From positions 8,634,501 through 8,698,500 of the forward strand of contig CATNEN010000039.1 in assembly GCA_950097015.1 (NCBI GenBank): a DNA stretch of 64,000 nucleotides, given 5' to 3'. Each line of letters begins with the position of its first letter. Within the stretch, counting starts at the first letter, position 1. The notes under the pieces were generated by a model that saw only the letters and a list, made by a program, of their open reading frames with translations, had not been told where the DNA came from and ran no database searches. Of the stretch, positions 27,001 to 39,000 are shown piece by piece. Source of the DNA: Macrostomum hystrix (Eukaryota > Platyhelminthes > Macrostomidae). Position numbers and translations under genes: made by a program.

Positions 27001-30000
27001 TAGCTACTGTTCCAGCTGCGATTCTAGCTACTGTTCCAGCTGCGATTCTAGCTACTGTTCCAGCTGCGATTCTAGCTACTGTTCCAGCTGTGATTCTAGC
27101 TACTGTTCCAGCTGCGATTCTAGCTACTGTTCCAGCTGCGATTCTAGCTACTGTTCCAGCTGCGATTCTAGCTACTGTTCCAGCTGCGATTCTACCCACC
27201 AGATGCGATTCCAGCTAGCCACGCTTTCAAGACGCGAATAAATTTAGACGAATTTTGAAGACATTTGAATATTTATGAGCATGTGTTAAGCAGCAAATTT
27301 CTTGACTAAAACTCACCCGAATCTATTTTAAAACTGGTCGCTTCTCCTGCCTCTTGAATCCCATCAGCTGACAGCGAAGGCGCCCACACAGGGTAGCCCG
27401 GTGGCGCAGTCTCAGGCACTGACACTGAGATTGCAGTCTCATCCAGGCTCGCCAAGTCGACCAGTTCTTCAACAACGCACAGCCAAGCAAAGCCGTGTCG
27501 TCGTTCGTCCAGCGACATGAATGAATCCGCCACGCGCAAAAGCAGCCAGTGGACTCTAGGACGACGAGTTGTCGCGCTGTCATCGTCGTCGTCGCTAGTT
27601 GGGAGTCGCCAGACTTGGCCAGACAATGGATCGATGGAGAACAGCGGCTGGCTTGCAGCCTGAGCGGCGGCCTGCAACGAGAACTGCAGAATTCCAAGCG
27701 GTCCTGGGTCCGGGTCACTCGCCGACACAATCAGCAGCGGTTGTCGCTGCCGTTGTTGTTGCCTTTTGTCGATTGTTAGACGGTCACGTTTGGGCTCCAG
27801 ACGCTGGCGCAGACGGTGGTGATAGACTGGCTGGTCGAATCGCGGACACCAGCGATTCACCTGCTGAACTTTGACGATCAGCTGATTGAAGACGGGTGGG
27901 TGAAATTGTATTTTAAAATTGGCTGTTTGTCGTCAGGCAGTGAACAATCACGGATTCCAACAGTGGCGTAGCCAGGTTCTTTGTCTAGGGTCCGCGTCTT
28001 ATCTGGGTGCTACAGCGTGACAGCCGACTGCCTTGCCCTCCCCAGGGATTCGAACTAATGGATCTTTAAAATTTATGTTATTTGTTTTATTTAGAAAAGG
28101 TGCTGGAGTTAAGAGCATTATAGGCCCCTTTAGGGCTCCTTGGAGGGGGTTAGTTATTGCTAGTCCATATACGAAAAAATCTATGAAGGTTATAGCACCT
28201 CTAGCAATCGATATCATAATAAACTTTTCCGTAGTCGAAAGGTGGGGATAGACAGACCTGTTTCCTGGAAATGCTCCAGCCATCCCAGGCAGTCACGGTG
28301 AGGTTATAGAGGCCCTGCCGGCTATAGTTGAGCTGGCGAACCAGAGTGAATCGACCGCCAGCCTGGGGCAGGTAAAAGTCCGCGTTACCGACGCCTAGAA
28401 TGACGAAAATGGAAAAGCTGCAGTGCGGGATGAAATTCTGCGATTCCTTTTTATCCCCAGGTGACAGACGTCACTCAGTGGTGGTACACAAGTGGATTCT
28501 CCCCTTGATTTCCAACTCAAGCTGAGCGTGACTGGTTAAAAGCACTCCAAAAGAGAGACCAACAATCAGGTATCATCGGCAATTCTCACCGGCCAGGTGA
28601 AACAAGACCGTCCCGCTGCCTCCGCCAGTGAATCTGGGCACCGCCAGCACTCCAGGCAGAAGACTGCCTGGCCTCGAATCTTCTCGCAGACGCTCCGGTC
28701 GACCGTCAGCCAGCAGCAGGTCGAAAAGGTCGCCGACGTCAGCAGCGGGCTGAGCCGCTCGTCGCACCAACTCCAGACGAACCGGCGCCGAGGCAGTCGA
28801 CATCGCCGTTTGGGCGCCGTCGATAGGGGCGGCATCTCTAGCCAGGACCAAAGCTGACTGAGCACCGCCACCGCCTCCGGCTTCGCTGCCGAGCAGCAAC
28901 TCGGCGCTGATCAGCAGCTCCCCTGTGCTGTTGTCTATGGCCAAAGTTGACATCGAAGCGCTAGCGGACAATGAGAAAACTGGAATGGCATTCGGCTCGG
29001 TGTCGAAATCAATGGCCACCAGCCGAATGCCTGAGTTCATGAACTCAGATGAAGAGCCGAATTCTGCAGCCACCGCTGAGGATGCTAAAAATTAACGAGT
29101 TGACTTGCGACTTAAGAGAGAAATAAACGAATAAGAAACGATTTCAAGCCAAAAACATGAAGCCATAAAAAACTATGAAAGAGTTTTTTCCTGAAAAGCT
29201 TCGTTTTAAAGGATAATTACGAGTGTAATAACAATAACTGATTACACCTGCCCCAATTGGGCCAGATACGCAGCTGACAGCACAGGAGTACAGCTGTTCA
29301 GTCTACACTGGGGGGACGCCACACCCACCTTCAATTTCCCCAGTGGGTGAACTGAAGCAATGCAGAGTTAAGTGTCTTGCTAAAGGACGCAATTTTTTTT
29401 TCAGTGAAGTCGGGATTCGAACCCCCGACCCTTAAGTCATGAGTCCGACGCCCTAACCACTTGGCTACGACACCTGACTAAATGCTGATGAGCAGGCCTG
29501 GGCTCATTTAAAAGAAATGACAGAATTTTAAAAGAATTTAAAATAAATTCTCTCCATTGGCTACCCCATTTTTCTATAGAGCTTCGAAGTAGAGATTCGA
29601 ACATCCGACCTCTATCCGCATGGCTAAAAATCTACCTTGAGGAAAAACAGCAAAGTTAACAATTAACAATTAACAATTAACAATTAACAATTAACAATTA
29701 ACAATAATTGCAGGTGGGCTGCGGGCAATGGCACATCACTTGGTGATACTTGACCTTCAGCCAGCTAGGAGGCAATTCTGCCCATTCCGCTGACTCCTGA
29801 GCACACACGCACACAGGTGTGTACATCTGCCCTGACTTTCTCATCGTCAGGCAGTGTACACTCTCACTTTGCCTTGGAGGTTGGCCCTCAAGGGCTTAAA
29901 TTTCACGACAACGACCCAAGCCTTCTCTCGGCGGCTGCACCTCAAGTTAATGTGGCCTCGCCGCGGAATCGAGCTCAGGGACCTGGGGGGCAATGGCCTG

Positions 30001-33000
30001 CGCCTCCACGAGGTGCCCCCCGGAGGACGCAAGTCCTACGAAATGCAGGCCATCAAACGGGCCCTCCCAAAGCCCAGCAAAGCACAGCACAGCACAGCCC
30101 TATCTCACCGCCCAACAAGCATCTGGCGGTCCGAACCGGTCCTAAATGACTGACCAACTGCCGACGCAGCCTGCCGAGCCTCAACGGCGGGCCCCCGGCG
30201 GCGCGAAGCGCCAGCCCGACCGTCGGTCCGCGCGCGCTCAGGCCCCCAGCAGCCTGCACCTCCTGCAACTCAACGCAGAGGGCGTCGTTGCCAAGACGCC
30301 CGAACTGTGCAAGCTGCTCCTGGACCTGCGCGTTGACGTGGCCTGTCTTCAAGAGACCCACACCGCCGAAGGAAGGGAACCACGCCTGCCGGGCTTCAAT
30401 GCAGTCTGGCGCCACAGACAGAGCGGCCGGCGCTCAGGTGGCCCCACCCGCGGCGGAGGGGTCGCGATCCTTATCCGCGAGGGGCTGCGCTACGAGGTGC
30501 TGCATGAGCGGCCCTGCGCCCCCGAGGACGTCTCCACCGAGTGGGCCGGCATCCGGGTTTTCCCATCTGAGAAGACGGTCGAGAGCCTGGACATTCACTG
30601 CCTGTACGTGCCGCCCATCAGAAACGCCGAAGGCGACGACCGCGTGCAGCGTTTCAACCCCCAGTGGCTCCCGTCAGGTGCCAGCACGGTGATCCTGGGG
30701 GACCTCAACGCGCACCACCCGGCCTGGGACCCCGAATCGGCGCCCGACGTCAGTGGCAGGGCTGAGTGGCAGGTGCGGAGGGACGTCGGATCGGACCACC
30801 TGCCGATCAGCGTCATCATTCATGGCAGCCGAGGCGCAGCCAAGAGAGCGGGCGCCGCCCGGCGGGCCTGGGCCAAAGCGGACTGGGCCGGCTTCCGCGC
30901 GCAGACCGAGGAGGCCCTGGCTGGCTGGGACGCCCTGCCGCCCGCGACGGCCACCGAAGCCAACCGGCTGCTGACCGAGGCCATCATGACGGCCGACAAG
31001 GCGTTCATCCCGCGAGGGGCCCGGCCGTCCCCGAAGGCCTGGTGGACCCCGGAGTTCGAGGACGCCGTGAAGAGCCGTCGGGCCGCGCGGGCCGCCGCCG
31101 CTGCCGATCCGAACGAGCGGCCGGCCTGGAACAAGGCCAGCGCAGACGCCAAGAAGATCATCGCCGACGCCAAGCGCGACAGCTGGAGGGCCTTCGCCGG
31201 CGAGGTGGCAGCGGACACAGACCACTCCAAGATCTGGAGAGTCGTTCGCTCCCTTGACGGCAGAAGCAACAACCTGCAGCGGGATGCAGCGCTCCGTGTG
31301 GGCCAGAAGCTCTACGTCCGACCAAAGGACATCGCCGAGGCTTACGCCAAGGAGTACGCCGCCGTGAGCCGCCTTCCGCAAGACCGCAGGACGCGCATCC
31401 TCCGCCGCGAGAACCACCGCAGCCGCGCCGCCGCACAAGCTGACAGCCCGGAGGCAGGAGACTTTAGCAAGCAATTCTCGTCTCGCGAGCTGGACAGAGT
31501 CCTTCGCTCCCTCCCGGCCAGGAAAGCCCCAGGACCAGACGGCATCTCTGCCGAGCACCTGCAGCACCTCGGCCCCGCCGGTCGCCGGGCGGCTCTGCAC
31601 GTGATCAACCAGTCCTGGGCAAAGGGGGAGGTCCCGTCTGCGTGGCGACGCGCCCACGTCGTGCCGATCCTGAAGAAGGGCAAGCCGGCCGACATGATTG
31701 GCTCCTACCGGCCGATCGCCCTGACCTCCGCCATGGCCAAGCTGGCCGAGCGCCTGGTCCAAGCGCGGCTCTACTGGTGGGCCGAATCCCGGCAGCTGCT
31801 GCACCCGGCTCAGGCCGGCTTCCGCAAGCGGCGCTGCACCGAGGACCAGATCGCCAGGCTCACCCAGCTCATCAGTGATGGTCACCAGGCCAGCCCTGCC
31901 CGGCGGACTGTCGTCGTTCTGTTCGACTTCCGCAGGGCGTACGACACCGTCTGGAAGCAGGGCCTGCTGCACAAGCTCCACGCCGCGGGCATCCCGGCTG
32001 CCGGGGTCCGCTGGCTCAGCAGCTTCCTGGCCGACCGAAGGGCCGCCGTCAGGGTCGACGGCGCGACGAGCAGCTGGCGGCTCTTCCGCGAGGGCTTACC
32101 ACAGGGGAGCGTTCTTGCCCCGCTGCTCTTCGCGCTTTTCATTAACGACCTGCCGGACCAGCTGCCGCCCGACTGCACGCCGCTCCTCTACGCGGACGAC
32201 CTGGCCATTGCAGTGCAAGGCCTGACTGTGGAGGAGGCCGAGGCGAAAGCGCAGCGGGCCATCGATGCGACGGCCGAGTGGGCAAACAAGTGGCGGCTGC
32301 AGCTGGCGCCGGAGAAGTGCGCCGCATCCCTGTTTTCCACCACCGCAGGTGAGGCCAGCCGGGAGCTGCGGCAGCAGCTGAACGACGCCCCACTCGCGAC
32401 GGACCGCCAGCCCCGGTTTCTCGGCGTCATCCTGGACCGCCTGCTGAGCTTCACCGCGCACGCCGCCAACGTCGCAGGCCGCGCCCGCGCCCGGTGCGGC
32501 GTCCTGGCCGCGCTCTCCGGTAGCAGCTGGGGCGCCAAGCAGACCGACGTGCGCCGGCTCTACACTGCCTACGTGCGGCCGGTGCTGGAGTACGCGGCCG
32601 GCGCCTGGATGCCGTCGGCCTGCAAGACGGCCATTGAGCAGCTGGACCGAGCCCAGCGCCTGTGCGCGCGCGTCATCACCGGGTGCCCTCGGAACACCAG
32701 GTCGGAGGTGCTAGAACGAGAGGCCGGCCTGCCCCCGATGGCGGTCCGCGCCGAGATGCACGCCGGCCTTCTCCTTGAGCGCGCCCTCAGGCTCCCGCCC
32801 GACAACCCGCTGCTCGCCTGCGCGGCCGCCGAGGGCCCACGCCGCCGCCTCCAGAGCGCCCGAGGCTGGCGGGAAACGGCGACCAGAGTCAGCACCGACG
32901 CGGGCCTGAGCGGCTACCCGCGCGAGCCCGTTTGCGCTGTCCCCGCGACGCCTCCCTGGGCCAACCTGGACACCGTCACCTTTGGTCTGCAGCTGTCCGC

Positions 33001-36000
33001 CCCCTCCTCCCGGTGCGACCCGCCTGAGGCACGGAGAGCGGCGGCTGAGCTAACGCTGGCAGGCCTGCCGCCCGCCCGCACGGCCATCTGGACCGACGGA
33101 GCGGCAAAGGATGGCGTCTCGGCCGGCGGCAGCGGCGCCCTGGTCGAGCCCGACACGGCACTGTGCGTCCCAGCCGGTCACGTGACGTCCAGCTTCCACG
33201 CTGAGCTGGTGGCCATCGCCGAGGCCCTCCAGTGGGTGTTGGCGGCACCGGACCCGGCCGAGCTGTCGCCGGTCCGCGTGTGCTCGGACTCCCTGAGTGC
33301 GCTGGCTGCGCTCGAGTCCGGCCCCGGCTCGACGGGCGTCACCACTGCCGATGCCATCTGGGCCAGCCTCTCCCACCTCGCAGCCGGAGGCGTCGCTGTC
33401 CACCTGCAGTGGGTCCGGGGCCACGCGGGCATCCCTGGCAACGAGGCGGTCGATGCCATTGCCAAGCGCGGCTCCGCGCTGCCGCAGGCTGAGGCCCACA
33501 TCCCGCTGGCTGCGGCCCAGGCCGCCATTCGCCGCCACTGCCTTGCCCGCTGGCACCAGCTGTACCGCGCGGCGGCCGCCGACGCTGCGGGCACGAGCTC
33601 GCTGCCCTGGCACGCCGCCTGCACCTCGGGCCACCTGCCGCCTCCTCCGCCGACTGACCTCTCGCGGCGGCACGAGCGGCTGATCTGCCAGCTGCGCGCC
33701 GACCGCTGCCATGCCCTCCGGGGCTTCCAGGCCGCGATTGGCGCCCCGGTGGCCCCCACCTGTCGACTCTGTGGCGAGGGCGACGAGACGGCGGCCCACG
33801 TGCTCCTCGCCTGCCCCGCCCTGACCGCCCACCGCTGCCGCCTCTGGGGCCCCTGCCCGGAGCCCGCTGCGGTCTTTGAATGCTGTGCTTCCGTGCTGGC
33901 CCTGCTTGGGAAGGCGGGCATCATCTGATGCCCGGTGCCATGGGCCCTGGCCCGCGCACGCCCGAAGAAGAAGAAGAAGCTCAGGGACCTTGGCGCGAAT
34001 GCTCAGCCACTGACCCCCAAATGTTGACTAAATTAGCTTATAAATGTTCTCAAATTCCCAGCAACAACTCAGCTCACCTGTGCCCCAGTTGTCGACGCCA
34101 GGCGGCATCAGCTCCAGAGCTCGAGTCCAATTAATTGGAGCGACACCGCTGAAGGCCAACAGGTGAAAGTGAGCAGCCAGGAACCGTGGCGGCGAGTCGT
34201 TGGCGTCGATTATCTCGACTTCCACCTGAATCTGGCTGCTCAACGTAGGCGAACCGCTGTCAGTGAGGCTCACAGTTAGCAGGAAGCGATCGCTGACCTC
34301 CCGATCGATGCTAGCATTGGTGGTTGTCAGCCGACCTAGGGGAATGATGGGAACAAATTGCGATTTCTGATTGGGACAGAATGGGATTTAGAATTGGGAC
34401 AGGATGGGATTTCAAATTGGGACAGGATGGGATTTAGAATTGGGACAGGATGGGATTTCAAATTGGGACAGGATGGGATTTAGAATTGGGACAGGATGGG
34501 ATTTCAAATTGGGACAGGATGGGATTTAGAATTGGGACAGGATGGGATTTAGAATTAAGACAGGATGGGATTTCAAATTGGGACAGGATGGGATTTCCAA
34601 TTGGGAAAAGATGGGATTTAGAATTGGGACAGGATGGGATTTCAAATTGAGAGAGGATGGGATTTCAAATTGGGACAGGATGGGATTTAAAATTGGGAGA
34701 GGATGGGATTTAAAATTGGGAGAGGATGGGATTTCAAATTGGGAGAGGATGGGATTTCAAATTGGGACAGGATGGGATTTCAAATTGGGAGAGGATGGGA
34801 TTTCAAATTGGGAGAGGATGGGATTTCCAATTGGGACAGAATGGGATTTCAAATTGGGACAGGATGGGATTTAGAATTGGGACAGGATGGGATTTCCAAT
34901 TGGGACAGGATGGGATTTCAAATTGGGACAGGATGGGATTTCAAATTGGGAGAGGATGGGATTTAGAATTGGGACAGGATGGAATTTCAAATTGGGACAG
35001 GATGGGATTTCAAATTGGGACAGGGTGGGATTTGAAATTAAGGTGGGATTTGAAATTAGGTGGGATACGAATTAATTTAAAATGAAATTCTCACCGCTGC
35101 CCGGATCGACATGAAAGTGCCCGCCCTCATTTCCACCAGTCAGTTCAAATCTAATTGAATTGTCGTTGTCGCAGTCTTCAACTGGCACCGAGGTCAGAAG
35201 TTCGAGTCCCGGGGGCGCGCCCTCAGGCAGTCGCACTCGATAATGAGCAGCCTGGGTCGGCACAGGCCGGCAGTCGTTTTCGTTGATCAGTCGGACTAGG
35301 ACGCGGCACTCGGCGGTCCACAACTCCAAAGTGGCGTTGTCATCGGCGACGTTGGCGATGGCGCGGATGGCAAGCCAGAGGCCCTGTGTCTCGGCCCGCC
35401 AGTTCAGTAAGGCTTTGGTTCTTATGTTGCCTTGGAAACATTGGGGGAGGCGAAATAACTGATAGATAAGAAACTGGCCTTGTAGAAATGAGAGTCACCA
35501 GTTAGACGCACAAGAATGAGCTGCTAGATGCACGAGCGAGGACCTGTTAGACACACACACACAGGAGAGAGGACCTGTTAGACACACACGAGAGAGGACC
35601 TGTTAGACACACACACACAGGAGAGAGGACCTGTTAGACACACACAGGAGAGAGGACCTGTTAGACACACACAGGAGAGAGGACCTGTTAGACACACACA
35701 CAGGAGAGAGGACCTGTTAGACACACACACGTGAGAGGACCTGTTAGATACATGCAAGAGAGGACCTGTTAGACACACACACAGGAGAGAGGACCTGTTA
35801 GACACACACACAGGAGAGAGGACCTGTTAGACACACACACAGGAGACAGAACCTGTTAGACACACACACGTGAGAGGACCTGTTAGATACATGCAAGAGA
35901 GGACCTGTTAGACACACACACAGGAGAGAGGACCTGTTAGACACACACACAGGAGAGAGGACCTGTTAGACACACACACAGGAGACAGAACCTGTTAGAC

Positions 36001-39000
36001 GTAGAAGAAATTAGCATCGGAAAACTATATTCTCAAGCTCATCTGAACGGTGAAGTTGAAATAAAAGTCAGTTCTATTAGCCCTCTTAAACAGTTTAATT
36101 AGTTTGCCACTAGACCCAGTTGAATTCGCAGGTCAAGTGGATTGCGTCATCACTGACACTAAGGCTCACACAAGGGATAATTCATCTAGCGGCAATTGGA
36201 TAAAACTTTGCGTGACAATGAGCCATTAAAAGCTAGCAAGGGAAAAAATAACAAGCAGTAAAGCTAAACCTATCAGCTGCACAAAGTCTCCGAGCTGTGA
36301 GAAGGAAGCCACGCGATTTGTCCATCTCGGATGTGGCAGCCAAAGCAACACAAGAAAAAAAGTTTTTTTTCTCTTTCTCTCTCAATCCATAGAGTGAAGG
36401 CAATTTCATGAATTTAGCTCATTAATCAATGTGACCTCAGTGACGATCTGCACACAACCCCTCACATACCCCTCCCCTACGATTACTCAATCAGAAATTT
36501 TGTCAGCTCTCGAAATCGTAGCTTCCTGTTGATTGGACCGGCGACCGCACTCAAAAAAAGGAGTGCTCAAGTCAACTCAAATTGCTAAGCAGCTAATGAA
36601 TTGGACTGGCCATAGCCAATTATAATGAAGCGGAAGATTATTTACATTTTTTAATCACTAATTTTTTTAGCAACTTAATTAATCTAGTGATGGCTTTATG
36701 GACAGGTCAGTTGAGCCTAGCACATTAGTACATACGTTGAGCAGGTGTAATGGGACTAAAAACTGTTGTTAAAATAAACATTTTTTGCATTTGAATGCTA
36801 CAGCACTTGTCATTGGAGTTGTGTAATTAATTGCTAACTGTTGAAGCCTTCCAATTACCCAACACAATTGTCTGCTTATCTAATTTTCTACCTTCATAAT
36901 TCACTAACTATCTACTTCCCTCCCTATCTACTTCCCTCCCTATCTACTTCCCTCCCTATCTACTTCCCTCCCTATCTACTTCCCTCCCTATCTACTTCCC
37001 TCCCTATCTACTTCCCTCCTTATCTACTTCCCTCCCTATCTACTTCCCTTCCTATCTACTTCCCTCCCTATCTACTTCCCTCCCTATCTACTTCCCTCCC
37101 TATCTACTTCCCTCCCTATCTACTTCCCTCCCTATCTACTTCCCTCCCTATCTACTTCCCTCCTTATCTACTTCCCTCCCTATCTACTTCCCTTCCTATC
37201 TACTTCCCTCCCTATCTACTTCCCTCCCTATCTACTTCCCTCCCTATCTACTTCCCTCCCTATCTACTTCCCTCCCTCCCCACTTCTCTTACTCCATCTA
37301 CGTCTCAGTATCCCGAATTTTTCTTCTCCAAATCTGATCATCTCTCTCCATCTCCCATTATTCCTGCCCCAAAACTGCCTCACAAGACCAGGCTCGCATA
37401 TTTTCCTCCTCAGATTCCAGGAAGTCTGATGAGGCCAGACGATGAAGAAATGTTGAGGTCATTCATAGCGCTGAATTCCTCAAACTTTCGCAGCATCTTC
37501 GCTAACCTGGCTAGCCCATCTCTGTATGCTGAGAGACTCAAACTTGGAGATGAAAGCCGGCCCATTGAAATGAGTAGATGAACGGATTGACGTAACCTAC
37601 TCAATGAGCGATGAGTAAGTCGATCACTGCTCAACCCAGGCCATCCCCCATAGTCCTTAAGTCAACTTTAAAATGGAAAAAAAAATTATTTTTACAATGT
37701 GGAACAGATTTTCGCAATTCTGGCACATCCGTCTGCAGCCACGACCAGAATTGAACGCAAAAAATTAGTTTTGATGCAGTTTTACAACCTGTCACAAAAA
37801 TGTTTGTCACAAACTTCATTCACAATCCAGTGAAATAAAGTCAGGAACTAGACTAAGAAAAAATACGAATTGAAAAAGTGTCATCTTAGTGTTGAACTAA
37901 TGTTGAATTTAGTTTTGCTTGCCACATGTATAAAAAAATAATATGAGGAGGGCTGTGGGAAATGTCACATCACTGTGGGAAATGTAACGCTTGAGCACAC
38001 ACTCACACAGGTGTGTACATCTGCCCTGACTTTCTCATCGTCAGGCAGTGTACACTCTCACTGTGCCTTGGAGGTTGGCCCTCAAGGGCGTAAATTGCAC
38101 GACAAGGCCCCAGGCCTTCTCTCCGCGGCTGCGCCCCAAATAAATGTGGCCTCGCCGCGGAATCGAGCTCAGGGACCTTGGTGCGAGAGTTAGAGAGTTC
38201 TGGCACTCATGCTGACAAAGCGAGCACCGCCAGGTAGGAATAGTGAATAAAAAAGCAAAACTCCTTATTTAACAAATGATCCGCGTGTCGACTGCTTTGA
38301 GCATTTAAAATATCCTGCCATTTTGCTAACCGTGTCAACTCAAATTGTCCGAATTTGGGGCAAACTAGAAACAAAGGAAGCAATATTGGCGCGGCTCTCA
38401 CCTTGCTGGTCGATTTCAAACGAATCGTAGCCGTCTGTATTGGAAATCTCAAATCGAACATTATTCAGCACTGACGCCGTCTCGCCCTCGCCATTCCTAG
38501 AATCGACCTCGTCTCGCCAAACCAGCAGCTCCGGCGCTCGACCAATCAGTGAGCCGCGCGTGGCGGACTCTGGTACATCCATGGCGATCGCCGATTTACT
38601 GAATCGCAACGCTGATGTCGGCGAAGGCGCGGGCGACACTTCGACAATGAGAAACAACTCGGCGCGGCTTTTATGGTCAGCCGATTCGGCTACGGCGAAT
38701 AGGCGATAGGGCGACTCCGACGGCGAGAGACGACGACGGCCAAGGCTCAGGCAGCCAGTGAGCCGGTCCAACGCGAACTGACCGACCACTGCGGGCAGGC
38801 CGGACAGTGAATAAGCGACGTCAACGACTGTATTTTCATCAACAGCCAGCAGGGTGGCGATCAGCGCTCCGGGTGGCATCAGCTCGCCGATGCGAAGGCT
38901 CAGTTTGCCGGGCTGGTCGACGTCGCCGGTGACAAATTTTAGTCGTCGACCTGGTCGCAAGTCTGACGGCGTCGGTGAAGCGACATTAGCGAAGTGAAGT

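Larger units (their letters stand above)
18059..27316. other. 9.3-kb cadherin intron packed with tandem arrays
   Basis: Between cadherin exons 8 and 9; joining the two exons restores one repeat. It contains six arrays (listed separately) and the SINE fragments at 25.4 and 25.7 kb. The remaining spacers (18681-19315, 19830-20270, 20840-21305, 22395-23330, 24865-26520) show no gene. An open plus frame at 26090-26494 has no family signal. Confidence 0.85.
29655..34015 (-). mobile_element. SINE-B copy split by the LINE
   Basis: Read on the minus strand, the tRNA-like head lies at 34015-33979 (AGTGGCTGAGC, CTGAGC) and resumes at 29984 (CTCGATTCCGCGG, B-box-like). The body runs 29960-29715, and the tail is a 7-nt repeat, AACAATT on the plus strand, at 29655-29706. 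The interrupting DNA is the 4.0-kb LINE. The same body is found uninterrupted at 37945-38200. Confidence 0.8.

Noticed and set aside
27960-28250. Possible DNA transposon or organelle-derived insert in the intron between cadherin exons 7 and 8
   Set aside because: CAGTGGCGTAGCCAGG looks like a transposon end, but no matching inverted end was found, and the translated frame shows no mitochondrial protein.
29400-29480. Functional tRNA gene (minus strand)
   Set aside because: The A and B boxes are good, but the acceptor and anticodon stems pair poorly, and the sequence continues into a body shared with another SINE copy.
30674-31981. 435-codon minus-strand frame opposite the LINE, and similar GC-rich frames
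   Set aside because: Shadow of the GC-rich LINE ORF, whose domains are clear on the plus strand.
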